Positions 12,267-23,475 of a DNA stretch of 64,000 nt are shown in pieces (the first letter of the stretch is position 1; each line of letters starts with the position of its first letter). The position numbers and the translations under genes are program-made. This DNA comes from Emergomyces orientalis (taxonomy: Eukaryota > Ascomycota > Eurotiomycetes > Onygenales > Ajellomycetaceae): assembly GCA_002110485.1 (NCBI GenBank), contig MOWL01000071.1, forward strand, positions 310,001-374,000. The letters are read 5' to 3'. Below the pieces are notes generated by a model. That model did no database searches. It saw nothing but the letters and a program-made list of their open reading frames with translations, and was not told the DNA's origin.

Positions 12267-12959
12267 TGCTGTTTGATGAAATTTGTTATCTCATTCTCTA
12301 AATAGTCTGCATTCCAGAGTTGCAATAAATGGCACGAAGAGAAGAAGATGGAGAAATTCAGCAGAAGAAAGGAAATAAGGCTTGTTCGGTGATCCAATCA
12401 AGAAAACGCGTTTGCCGAAACGATTGCAAATATTCGAGAGAAGGAGGACGAGCGTGCTGGGAGGATGGCCTGCGTGGGTCGGATGGCCCTCTCCCCATCA
12501 TGTAGGTGCTGCTGGATCCTGCGACGGTACATGTTCTGCAACAGGGGAGTTCACGTTGCCTTCAAAACATTTACTGGTGTATTTTGCTTACAAGAGATAC
12601 CTAGCTAGGTAGGTATTCATTATCATTTATTTTTGCTAAGATACAATTAAAAAAATGCGAGTATAATTACCCATTTCTCCCAGTTTAATCCCGAATGCGC
12701 CTTTCCTCTCCGCCATGGAGACTAATTGAACTCTATGATACAGAATGGTCAACAAATTATCCCATTTGGAACCCCGAAGATAAGCATGAAAAGTGAGGAA
12801 GGAAATAAAAGGGCAACAATGAAAAATGCCGCCCTGTTTAAAACAAAAAGCTGGAAGAGTTGGTGTTTCGTCTAACAAATAGGGCTCAAAACAAAAATAG
12901 GACCAGGATGTCCCAGTTAGTTGACAATGGCTGAGAGGGAAAATCATTAGGAAGACTGA
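12267..12959. other. Intergenic region
   Basis: This lies upstream of the short hypothetical frame and downstream of the PPR gene, both on the minus strand. Small frames are present but none has a recognisable domain. Confidence 0.45.
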
Positions 12960-15593
12960 TCACTCCAACAATTCCTCTGGCACAGGTTCCCCCAAATACA
13001 ACTCCTCACTCTCTCCCATTTCGAGCGCTGCCTTGCGGATCTTATCCTCGTTCTTGCGAGGATTCTCCGCCAACCGGCTTAGCACAACCCGTAGTAAATC
13101 CGTATACAGGTTGACCTCATGGTCCTTCCGCGCTTTCATGTCAAGCTCCTCTATCAGCAAGCCCTGTCTCGCCAACTCGACTACTTTCCTATCACGTAGT
13201 GTCTCCAGTAGCTTCGTCACATGCTGTAGACTTTCCTTGCTACGTGGGTTTGTGGAGATGCGCCGTCGGTGGCGGCGGGTCTTCTTGTTGTCCGCTAGAT
13301 CGGGTGGGGGAGGGAGGAGGCGGACAACTTCGAACATTAGGATGCGCGCTGTGACAACGTCCGGGATGTAGCCGAAGACATGCCGCATGGAATGCAGGGC
13401 GACAATCGTGCCTTGCGGGTCGAGCGAGAAAGAGAAGCAGCGGAGGATTTGGTCATATAGGTCTTTGGTGAAGAATTGGCGGACATTGGCTTGGCTGCGT
13501 GCGGTAAGGCTGAAATACCAGTCCATCATTTCGCGGTAGAGGACGCGTGCGGTGGGGAAGTGGGAGTCGAAGGATGGTCGCGCGCGGTCGTATTGAATTT
13601 TGCCGCAGTCCCAAAGGCACGCGAATGTTTCTAGATCGGGGCGGACAGTGGCTGACATTTGCTGGTAGCGGGTCCAGACGCCAAGGACGTCTTGTTTGCG
13701 TAATTCTGCGAATAGGAGATGGTTCATGAAAAAGACATTAGGTCGCATCTGGGCTTTTTCGAGGCATTCAATTACGTAGTTGGCCATGTGTTCTTGGCCG
13801 TGTCGGGTATAATACAGTAATAGGAGGGAGAATGTTTCAATGCTCGCAGGGGGAACAGTCCGGTGTTCAAATTTCGGGACACAGGTACCATCTGCGGCAT
13901 CATGAACTGATGGCTTACTCGACCCGGGTGATAGGGTCTTCAGACGGGGCCAAACTGTATCAATCCGTTCCTGAATCATCGCCCATCCGAGTTTCTCAGC
14001 CTTCTCTCTGGCGGTGGTGTTATCTTTACGAAGCCAGCCGCCTATAACTCCGTTCAAATGTTTTGCATCAGGTTTGATGCCGCGTTCGTACATCAATTCA
14101 ACGACCGCAGCAGCGGAATCAACCTCGCCCATGCCGATTAATTTCTTCATCCAGCTCGCATAGAAGAATTTGTTTTGGAACTTTCGGGGCATTATTGTAA
14201 GCGCAGATAGCGATATTTTATTCACGTCCGCCTCTGTGATGCTTGAAGCTTGCAGATTGCCAACCAGGCCCAGGGAGGCATGGTAAAGGGAACTTGAATC
14301 AGATGGTGAAGTTTGTCCCGTGAGCATCATATCCTTGAAGACCGCAACGGCCATGTCAACTCTACCAGCGTTCAGGAACCCAACGCTTATCGAGTCGTAA
14401 TCATTCATGTTTATATCAGGCCCTAGTATTGTTTTGAGCCGCAGATACAAAGTCCAAGCTCGAGCACCGTTTGTATTGCCAGGGATTTTAGCCCAGGCAA
14501 CGATTATGGGTATTAGAATTCGTGGCGGACGGGATTTGTCGTCTGCAAGAAACGCCATTGCAATATCTTGCGCGCTTTCCAATTCCCCATTTGCTATCAA
14601 TATTTCAACCCCTAAGTTCCAAAATTGCTCAACTTCCGCTTTAGATGCATAGTCTAGATGTTTCTCGCGAGTTTTCCATAGAGAAAGTGCTTTATTTGAC
14701 TGGCCATTCTCAAGAAGGAGTGTAATATACTGCAGCCACTGGGGCTGCTTCAGGTCGCGGCCATTTGAAAGGATATCTTCCGCTAAATCCTCCCAGTGTC
14801 CCAATTGCGGGGTTTGGAGATTGGCGCTCTGGCTTTGAGAGTTCCACATTATGGCCAACGTCTCGTCCGGTAACAATTCGATAAAGGCAGGTATTAAGGC
14901 TTTGCATCGTTGGTATGACCTCCACAACTCTTGCCTATGGGCCCTCGTTGGATCTTTGATAAGAACCTTTAAATTCTGATTAAATCGGTTAACGTGCGCT
15001 TGAGCGGTGTCCGAGACTTTCAATTCGACTTCGAACGACTCTTTTGGGAGCCGTTTAGCCGGCTCCAGCATATCCTTCGGATTCCATTCGGCTGTTTTCC
15101 GTCTCTCCAAGTCTTGCGTCTCCTCCGCAATCATTTCTTCTAGTCCACCAAAAAAGTCTTGATAATGTTGATTATCCTTTGCTTCCTCTTCCGCATGTTC
15201 TTCTTCATATTTGCGAACCGCTTCACGCACTATTTCTTTCTGCTTTTCCGACAACTGTTTCATCAACGGGCTGTTAGGCCCAAAAGGGCCCTGCTTTATC
15301 TCCTTGAGTTCCTCCTGCAGCTCTCGGATTTTGGCCCAAATAACATCTTGCTCGGCTTGTTCTTCCTTCTCTGGGTATACCTCGACTTTCTTTTCGCTCC
15401 AGCGCGTAGGCTGCTCAAACCATCTTATGGAGGCTTTGGGTTCGTTGTTGCGGCCATCCCCATTTGAGAGTGCCGTTATACTCGAAGAGAAGGGTCTTCG
15501 TATATGTGGATGGGGAGGGAAGCGGGAGCCGATGTGACTCTTATGAACACCATGACGATGCCATTGAGCCCCGGACAGACTCAGACGGCGCAT
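12960..15593 (-). CDS. Mitochondrial pentatricopeptide-repeat (PPR) protein
   Basis: This is a single uninterrupted exon of 877 codons starting at ATG 15591-15593. The N terminus (MRRLSLSGAQW..., then IRRPFSSSI) is a good mitochondrial presequence. It is followed by a long charged helical region (about residues 75-160) with alternating Glu/Lys. The rest is alpha-helical repeat sequence. At least two clear PPR-like units can be read: one ending in MYERGIKPDAKHLNGVIG and one with CLEKAQMRPNVFFMNHLLFAEL. PPR proteins bind organellar RNA and act in mitochondrial transcript processing or translation. I cannot assign a specific target or yeast orthologue. The gene diverges from ORC3 across 281 bp, so the two probably share a promoter region. 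Confidence 0.75.
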   Translation of the reverse strand: MRRLSLSGAQWHRHGVHKSHIGSRFPPHPHIRRPFSSSITALSNGDGRNNEPKASIRWFEQPTRWSEKKVEVYPEKEEQAEQDVIWAKIRELQEELKEIKQGPFGPNSPLMKQLSEKQKEIVREAVRKYEEEHAEEEAKDNQHYQDFFGGLEEMIAEETQDLERRKTAEWNPKDMLEPAKRLPKESFEVELKVSDTAQAHVNRFNQNLKVLIKDPTRAHRQELWRSYQRCKALIPAFIELLPDETLAIMWNSQSQSANLQTPQLGHWEDLAEDILSNGRDLKQPQWLQYITLLLENGQSNKALSLWKTREKHLDYASKAEVEQFWNLGVEILIANGELESAQDIAMAFLADDKSRPPRILIPIIVAWAKIPGNTNGARAWTLYLRLKTILGPDINMNDYDSISVGFLNAGRVDMAVAVFKDMMLTGQTSPSDSSSLYHASLGLVGNLQASSITEADVNKISLSALTIMPRKFQNKFFYASWMKKLIGMGEVDSAAAVVELMYERGIKPDAKHLNGVIGGWLRKDNTTAREKAEKLGWAMIQERIDTVWPRLKTLSPGSSKPSVHDAADGTCVPKFEHRTVPPASIETFSLLLLYYTRHGQEHMANYVIECLEKAQMRPNVFFMNHLLFAELRKQDVLGVWTRYQQMSATVRPDLETFACLWDCGKIQYDRARPSFDSHFPTARVLYREMMDWYFSLTARSQANVRQFFTKDLYDQILRCFSFSLDPQGTIVALHSMRHVFGYIPDVVTARILMFEVVRLLPPPPDLADNKKTRRHRRRISTNPRSKESLQHVTKLLETLRDRKVVELARQGLLIEELDMKARKDHEVNLYTDLLRVVLSRLAENPRKNEDKIRKAALEMGESEELYLGEPVPEELLE

Positions 15594-15874
15594 GGATGTA
15601 GAGGCCGCAAAATCAAACCATCAGAGTAGAAGTAAGATCCATGTCTTGCTTGAGCGCAAAAAAATATGTTGGATGCTCCGAAATGTGTAGAAAGCTATAA
15701 TACGTCAAAAGCGTAATATTACACAACGTGACGTAAAATGGCTATTATATAATCACCCCATTGACGACAACTTTCTTTACGGCTCGACACAAGCTTGCCT
15801 GAGACTGCGGTATATCGCTCAATTAATTCGTCTTCGGTAACTAAAACCATTATCCGATTTTGCTACTAGCTACA
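15594..15874. promoter_or_regulatory. Short divergent promoter region between PPR gene and ORC3
   Basis: Only 281 bp separate the two start codons. The region holds both promoters and 5' leaders. It includes a direct and inverted array of TGACGT-like words near 15705-15735 (TACGTCAAAAGCG...GTGACGTAAAA), which could be CRE/bZIP-type sites. This reading is by eye only. Confidence 0.4.
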
Positions 15875-18369
15875 ATGACCACTGCTGATGAGCACGGGGG
15901 GAATCGTGGATTGGAAAGCTTCGACGGCTTAGAGCACCAAGTTTGTCTTGCTTCCATGTTTGTCGTGGTCAACCAGCTAACATTCGCCCAGAGTTCATAC
16001 ATATATAAACCTGTAAAACGGTACAATTCGCAGGTTGAGCGTCCATCTAAGAGACGTAAAGTGGCCAGCGCCCGGGCATCTCAGAAACAAAATGATATGC
16101 TATTTGCACCTCTACTGGAAGGTGAAGAGGATATAGAATGTGTCAAGTTGCGGTATAGCCTATTCCAAGCATTCTGGGCTAGCCAGGAGCAACAAATTCA
16201 GGTTTGTCGTTTTGATTAAGATGTTAAAGTAAGTGAAAATGATTCTAATATTCGAATAGGCCATACTCCGTGACGTAGACTCTGAAATTTTGGACAATGT
16301 TTCTACGTTCGTAGAGCAGACCTCACCAGTCAAGTACGCTGGTCGAATCTTGCTTTTGAGAGGGCTGTTAACTAATCTATTTCTAGCTACGAGGGACGTA
16401 TACCTGCCGGGCTGATTACTCTGGGCTCTAATATCTCTTCGATGGGACGGTTATTAGACCGGTTGCATGAACAAATGCAATCTGACTCCTCTGGGCAGGT
16501 AGTTGCGTTGGATTCTGGAGATGCTTCCAATCTCAAAACTGTGCTGAAGCATATCATTCGATCCGGTACGAGTGCTACAAATGGTGTAGATGGGGGTCAG
16601 GAGTTACCAATGGACCGGGCTGTGGGTATAGCTGCCTATTCTTCCCCAGGGCATCAGCGCTGAAACCTGAATAGGACCCAAAACTTCTCGCTTATGATCT
16701 AGATATATTGCATGACCACGTAAAAGAGAATGGTATTAGGAAAGTGGTAATTGCCTTTCGAGACAGTGAAGCCTTTGACCATGGCTTATTGGCAGACCTC
16801 ATATCATTACTCAGGTAAGAAGCTCGAGAGGTTCCGACAGCTTTAAAACTAATGGTTATGTAGTTCTTGGGTTGATCGAATTCCCTTCGTTCTTCTGTTC
16901 GGTATTGCGACTTCTGTCGAGCTTTTTGAGGCCAGACTTCCGAGATCTTTAGTAAATCTGCTGCAAGGCCGCCGATTTGACATACAGGACTCTGGGGATT
17001 CCGTGGGCCGAATCTACACCACTCTCCAAATGTGCCAGGAAGGCACTCTATGGTTAGGTCATAACGTGAGCAGAATACTTTTTGAAAATTCCAAGGACCA
17101 TTTTCAGAGTCCGGAAGGCTTCGCGAATGGAATTAAGGTATGCATATCAAAATATCTCAAAATATACCGTCCTCCAGAGTTACAATACTGACAACATTAG
17201 TACGCATATATGGCTCATTTTTTTGCCAATCCATTATCCACACTGCTCTCAAAAGTTGAAACTGCGAATATCTTTAAATCAGATCTATGCGAGGCTATCC
17301 GAAACACTCCCTCTTTCCGCAGGTCAGTATTGAACTTCAAAATTATTTTTGAAGCTTGCGCCGTAGCTCACTCGCTATTATTGTTAGACATGTCCATCGG
17401 TTGTTGGATGACCGTGAAGCGGAAAAAGTACGATCACTTCTAGAAGACGACAAGTTCTTAGCGCAGCACACTAAAGCGAATCTTCGGGGTGGCCAGGAAA
17501 TAATCAGCGCTATGTTGCAATGCGTTGAGTCGTTGTTAACAGTGCTACGATTTTTGAAGATCCCTAGAACACCTATACTCTCTGAACTTATCATTCAAGC
17601 GCTGGCCGGGGAACTTCTCAACTCAAAAATCGTTGAAGATATGCTTGCGGAAATAAAAAAGTGTCCATCTAATATCGTTGAAAGCCTTTTAGCCGCCTTC
17701 CCACCAGTGATGGAGGAATTGGGTGTCTTCAGGGAGTTACGAGAAACGCTCCAATCGTTATTAAGAAATAAAACAGGCCCTGAGCCCCTCCGCAGCGAAT
17801 ACGATGAATCTCATTCAACCCACAAAACCACGATCGTGGGACAGAGAGTCAAACTCACAAAGGACAAAGCAAAATTATCCAAACAAGACATCGAATATAC
17901 TACTTTCGTCAATGACTTGAGCGCTGCGCTCCAGGATTATTTCTCGAGTAATCTCATATCACCGCAGGGCGTCTTCATGCATGAGGCATTCCTCTATGAC
18001 TTGAGAAAACCCATAAAAGATACGTTTACCCCTCGACCTCGTTTCACGATCGAGCGAGCTTTATCTGTACCATTTGACTACCTGGTTACGGGCGCAGATT
18101 CTGCAGATGACGAGCATTCGACGCCTTCTAAACCAGCGATTTCCATTCTCTATACTCTATATTTGGAAACAGGGTCTCTTGTCAATGTCTATGACTTGTG
18201 GCGTGCCTATTTTACAATGGCTGATGGCGAGGATGGGGAGGAATCTAATGAACGCCAGGGATTGGCTCTATTCTACAGTGCTTTATCGGAATTGAAAATG
18301 ATGGGAATGGTCAAACATAGCAAGAAGAAGATTGACCATTTGGCTAAGTCGGCTTGGATGGGGCTATAG
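15875..18369 (+). CDS. ORC3: Origin recognition complex subunit 3 (Orc3)
   Basis: This encodes an ORC subunit that binds replication origins with Orc1-6; the predicted protein has 608 residues. Eight exons are inferred: 15875-15940, 15992-16201, 16260-16333, 16387-16621, 16675-16814, 16864-17137, 17201-17322 and 17388-18369. Introns are 49-65 bp, most with a clear branch site. The first intron (51 bp) is a multiple of three and has no stop, so unspliced sequence reads through. Removing it joins GLEHQ to SSYIYKPVKR, the usual Orc3 opening. Family features include KLLAYDLDILHDHVKENG, VVIAFRDSEAFDHGLLADLISLLSSW, IPFVLLFGIATSVELF (an AAA-like core without Walker residues, typical for Orc3) and a C-terminal winged-helix-like region with LKMMGMVKHSKKKIDHLAK. 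The intron-4 donor (GTGGGT) is inferred from frame. Confidence 0.9.
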
Positions 18370-18628
18370 TTTATAGAGACCCAGCAGTGATGTCCTGAGG
18401 TGCAGAGATAGAAATTAAACTTGCCAATAGAGAACTGATTTCAGAACAAAAAGGAAAGATATAGGGATATCATAGTACTCCTCCAATGCCATCACAACTC
18501 TGTCCCATTGCGACGACAACGCCATAATCATATAAAAACAGAACTGCACAACAATGCTCCAAAAACGCCTGTAGACCTTAGATTTCTTTTTTCCCTTCGA
18601 ACCCGTAATGTAGCGCCGCCTTCCTGTT

Positions 18629-20048
18629 TCACGAAAACGGCCACATAGGCCATGAGCGCCGTGGCCGCTCCTGTCTTTCAGCCGCTAGCTCTTCTTCACG
18701 GAGCTCCCGATCGACCTCGTCCGCCAACTGTTCTAGCTCAGCATCCAGCTCCTCATCCTCCCTATTCCGAATAGGATGGATAATATCATCTCTACCCAAA
18801 GGCCGCCCACCCTCGCTAAAAACCATGGCCTCCCTCCGCCGTCGGCGCAGTGCTTGCTCCTCAGCGGTGCCTTCCTGTCGTCTCCTTCCCCCAGCCCATA
18901 AGGGTAAACCAGCAGTTTCTTCCCCGCCAACCATCCAGACATCGCTATCACTGTCGCTATCGTCATCATCACCGTCGCCATCATCGTCATAATCTCCGCC
19001 GGTTTCATCGTCATATATACTGCTAGTGTGCTCTTCCATCCTACTCCCCATCAGCCCGTATTTCCGTAATTGGTTGACACCTTCTTGGTGGGAGGAAAGC
19101 GTGCTGATGATGGAGCTCATAACGGCGTCATCCGTATACCACGTTTTCGTCAAGACGACCACGTCTACTCGTTTGGATTCGTCGTGGGTGGCGCACGGGA
19201 ACGGGTATTTTGAAAGCCAGCGACTGATAACACCTGCCTCCAGCGCAGCAGGGATGTTCTCCCTGAGGATTATGTCAAGGATATTTAGAGCTTTCTTTTC
19301 GCCTTGCGGCCGGGTTCGGGGCAGAATGGGTGAGACTGTTTTGTTGTTTTCTTCTTTGTGCTCGGCGAGAAAGTTACAGAGGCAGTTGACGAGGGCAGTA
19401 TAAGTGGTGAGGTCTTTTAGTCGGCTGGTAACGGAGGAGCGGGACACTAACGAAAGAGTGCAAAGTTAGCAGGAATAGTAGAAACAGTAAAAGAATAAAA
19501 AATAAATAACAATAAAGGGCAGACTTGCATGCTCGATTGGAGACGAGGAAATATAGAGCATTCAAAGCCTTGTTCCGGGTAGCCGGATCTTTGCTTGAGA
19601 GGTCTTCCAGAAGTAGGTCCCGGGTAGATCCTTTGGTCGATCTTTCGGAGATAATCCTCAATGCCCTATCTGATCGTTAGAATATCTGTCATAGAGCGTC
19701 TGTTAACAAGCGCTTACGCTGCTCGAAGGTCGAAGCTGGTGCTTTCAGATAGCTTTTGTAGGGTTTCTAGTTTGAGAGCTGTGATATGTTTTAGTTCCCA
19801 AGCTCCCACAGGCCGAGAAAGATATTGTTACCATCCTCCGTTCCTTCACCAATTACCTGGTCATCTTTCTCTCCATTCCTGATCACAGTGAGCTCTCGGA
19901 TGCGATGGAGCTCGGCGGCGATTCCGCGCACGGCGAAAAAGAGAGTGACCCCTTCATAGAGCGTTTAGCAATATTTATGAGTTTTGACTGTTATGGGAAG
20001 CATACCTAAACACAGCCATACAACACGATCATTACTTTGCGAAGCCAT
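18629..20048 (-). CDS. ARM-like membrane-anchored protein, conserved-looking, function unknown
   Basis: This is a five-exon gene: 20006-20048, 19832-19951, 19718-19778, 19529-19665 and 18629-19446. It encodes about 392 residues. Introns are 54, 53, 52 and 82 bp. The last one best fits a GC-AG intron (GCAAGT donor). The N terminus has one membrane segment, VVWLCLGVTLFFAVRGIA. An alpha-helical region follows that resembles armadillo repeats (LKLETLQKLSESTSFDLRAAALRIISERS, then LLLEDLSSKDPATRNKALNALYFLVSN). The C-terminal half is acidic (DDDGDGDDDDSDSDSD) and charged. It could be an ER or mitochondrial outer-membrane protein with a cytosolic helical domain. I do not recognise a named family. The gene diverges from NOP14 across 253 bp and converges on ORC3. 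Confidence 0.7.
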
Positions 20049-20301
20049 AGCTGCTGTTTGTCCCGCTTCTCGCAAGCTGTTCTACCATGATGCTGTGTTT
20101 GCCCATAAATAGTACTCCGTAGCTTGGGCCCGGTATTGATGGAGTGGCAGAATATTTGTGCCCACCCAAAAGCGGTGAGAGTTATTTTTCTGTCCTTAAC
20201 AAAATTTATTTGCTTGAGCTGCAGAAAAATCACCGTGAAACCAACACCCGGGGGATTCAATCAATTTCTCCGATTCTGAGTTAGGAGAATTACATCTAAC
20301 A
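20049..20301. promoter_or_regulatory. Short divergent promoter region upstream of NOP14
   Basis: This 253-bp divergent spacer contains one TACTCCGTA element at 20113-20121 and no open gene. Confidence 0.4.
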
Positions 20302-23087
20302 ATGGCCCCCTCGCAGCTCAAGCAGCTGAAGGCCTCGCTACGTGAAAGTGGCATCCTGGGGCCCCAGCAGTCCAAAAAGCAGAAACAGAAAAATGCGAAG
20401 TCTGGTGCGGCCACCGCAAACCGACTACAGCGCAATGCTGCGCTTGAGGGAATACGGGAACAATTCAATCCTTTCGAAGTCAGGGCACCTACAAGGCCAG
20501 CGAAATTCAGTTCTACGTCGCGATCGACTCAGGATGCACCAAGGTCCAGACCAGGTGTTACAAGGAGCTTAGGAGAGCAGAGAGTGAGTTTTCTATTCAT
20601 GGTTTATATATGCGTGATTCGCTTAGTTATATTATATGCTAATTTATTATCTAGAGGAAAGAAACTCTCTTGAAGGAAATGCAGCGCCGGAACAAAATCG
20701 GAACATTGCTCGATCGACGCTTCGGTGAAAATGACCCTACAATGACCCCCGAAGAAAGGGCAGCGGAACGGTTTGCAAGAGAGAGTCAGAAGAAACTGAA
20801 GAAGGAATCTATCTTCAACCTTGAAGATGACGAGGAAGAGATGCAACTTACCCATTTGGGACAAACTCTTACGTTCGACAAGGAAAACGGGGACGACTTT
20901 CAGGAAGACGATCTACATGCTTCTGATAAAGACGGCGAGTCCGAAAAAGCGCGGAAACGGAGGCGACTGCTTGAAGAGGATGACATGGAGGGTCTGGCTG
21001 AGGATTCGGATGACGAAGGACAACCGGAGCGGAAGAAATCAAAAAATGAAGTCATGAAGGAACTCATCGCGAAGTCAAAATTTCATAAATATGAGCGCCA
21101 AAAGGCCAAGGAGGATGATGATGATTTGCGAGCATCCCTTGATAAGGGCCTTCCTGAAATCTTTGAGATGATGAGAGGAGTCAAAAAGCCGGAACCGGAA
21201 ACTTTACCGAAACCTGATCTTACGACGACGATGAATCCGGACCGCGCGGCACTTCTGGATGGAAAGGATAGAGACGAGGCTGATAAGGAGTATGATCAAC
21301 GATTGAAACAAATGACCTACGATAAACGAGCTAAGCCTTTAGACCGTACCAAGACGGAAGAGGAAAAAGCAGAGGAGGAAGCAGAGAGGCTAAGACAACT
21401 AGAAAAAGAACGGCTTAGAAGAATGCAAGGAGAGAAAGATGACTCGCCAGTGGAGGAGGATTACGGCGATGACGAAGATATGGAGGGCGATTCAGAACCA
21501 GACGATGCGAAGGTGTTTGGATTGGTTCAGCCAAACAACATGCAAGAGTTCGCTGTAGAGGATGAGGATGATTTTATCATCGACAGCGACCTTGTTGAGT
21601 CTGACTCTGAGGCAGAGCTCTCGCTAGATGAGAGTGACCTGGCTAGCTCGGCGGACGAAGAGGAGTCCGAGGAGGAAGATGATGAATTCATTGGCGGTTT
21701 AGTTCTCCCTCCCGATGCGGAGACCGATAAGAGGCCCACGACTACGAATGGCGAGCCTTCCACGGCGCCGTCAAATAACGATCTTGCATTTACATACCCT
21801 TGCCCAGAAAACCATGAGCATTTTTTGAAGATCATTAGGAATGCCAAAACCGAAGACCTGCCCACCGTAGTCCAAAGAATTCGCGCGCTCCATCATCCCA
21901 GACTCCATACCGATAATAAATCGAAGCTCGCGACCTTTTCGAAAATACTTGTGCAGCATACCGTGCACCTTGCCAATCAACCAAACCATCCACCTTTTGC
22001 CGTTCTTGAGAACTTGCTACGTCATATCCACTCTATGGCCAAGGCTCAACCAGAGGCCGTAGCTACTGCAATAAGGAACCATCTGCGAGAGATGTCAGAG
22101 AGTCGACCCTTGGAATTGCTGCCAGGTGATCTCGTTATTTTGATGGGAATCGCAACCATATTTCCTACATCCGATCATTTTCATGCGGTTGTCACTCCAT
22201 CCATGCTTGCCATGGCCAGATACCTTGGCCAGAGCAATATCGCCAACCTTGGAAATATTGCGGCTGGTGCATTTATCGCAACCCTTTGCATCCAATATCA
22301 AACGTTAGCCAAACGGTATATTCCAGAATTCATGAACTACGTCCTCAATGTGCTCTGCATTCTAGCTCCTAGCGAACCCAAAAATGGACTCGGTTTCTTC
22401 CCCGTTCGACAGCCATCCGCGCCCCTGCGCCTTACCTCATGGAAACTCCCGTCGACCACTATCAGAAAACCAGCATTCTGGGACATTCTCTTCGACCCCT
22501 CTACCGACGCGGCTGAACAAGAAACCCTCAAGCTTTCCCTCATTAGCACATTTATCGCCCTCCTTGATAAGGCCGCCGATCTATGGTCCTCCAAATCTGC
22601 TTTCTACGACATTTTCTCCCCAGCAAACCGTGTCCTCAAGCACCTCAACAAATCCTTCAGCAATAAAATCCCCAGCATGCTCTCCGACCAACTGGAAAAG
22701 ACCCGCAACAAGCTGCAAACGCTATTAAAGCAATCTGACATCACCCGACGGCCGCTTCTGCTACACAACCACCGTCCCCTGGCAATCAAAACCGCCATTC
22801 CTAAATTCGAAGTATCCTTCAACCCGTCCCGCCACTATGATCCTGATCGCGAACGCGCTGAGCTTAACAAGTTGAAAGCAGAGCATAAGCGTGAGCGCAA
22901 GGGTGCGATGCGCGAGCTGCGCAAGGATGCGAACTTCATTGCGCGCGAGAGTCTACGTGAGAAGCGCGAAAAAGATGCGGAGTATGAGCGCAAGTATCGC
23001 AGGCTTGTGGCGGAGATTCAGGGGGAGGAGGGGAGAGAGTCGAAGGCGTATGAGAAAGAGAAGAAGGCGAGAAGGGCGAAGAAGTAG
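20302..23087 (+). CDS. NOP14: Nop14, small-subunit processome / 40S ribosome biogenesis factor
   Basis: This is a two-exon gene (20302-20583 and 20655-23087, intron 71 bp) that encodes about 904 residues. Nop14 is a nucleolar protein needed for 18S rRNA processing and 40S assembly, and works with Noc4, Emg1 and Utp14. Family marks are the N-terminal LKQLKASLRESGI and NPFEV, then KEMQRRNKIGTLLDRRFGENDPTMTPEER right after the intron. Next come a long acidic Glu/Asp-rich middle (about 175-480), a helical C-terminal half with VVQRIRALHHPRL and PFAVLENLLRHIH, and a basic C-terminal coil with NFIARESLREKREKDAEYERK. Length fits the family (yeast about 810). The start is the only in-frame ATG and yields MAPSQLKQ. 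Confidence 0.93.
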
Positions 23088-23475
23088 ATGGGTATTTTGT
23101 TCATTTTGGATCCCTAAATATATACTCTCTTCAATAAACAGTGTTTTAAGTGGCTACGGCTGCAGCTCTTCTAAAGTTCAAGAGGCGGAATTAAAAATAC
23201 ACGGCGCGAGGCTTATAATGTTGAAAATGCGATGGTTAGAAATTTAACGGCATTTGTTATTTATTCTTTTCGTAACACTTTTAATCTAGAGTAGCTCTGT
23301 ATCTATGCATGGTGGACGAGTATAAGAATCTTACCCCTCGATACCACCAAGGCCAATGAAATCAAATGAAACGGATAAAATCACAATTCTCCGGGCGCCG
23401 CTGCTATCTAAACAAGAAATATAAATACAAGAAACAAATCTGATAAACCACATAGTTATGCTCTCTACTTATAAA
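23088..23475. other. Convergent 3' intergenic region
   Basis: This holds the 3' flanks of NOP14 and the carboxylesterase gene. I see nothing else in it. Confidence 0.45.

Noticed and set aside
16622..16660. ORC3 donor GTATAG just after GTGG
   Set aside because: It gives a frame that stops after a few codons; the GTGGGT donor at 16622 keeps DPKLLAYDLDIL in frame.
19523..19529. GT donor (GTCTGC) for the last intron of the ARM-like gene
   Set aside because: It gives phase 2, and the long last exon would then be read in the wrong frame; the GC donor two bases upstream fits.
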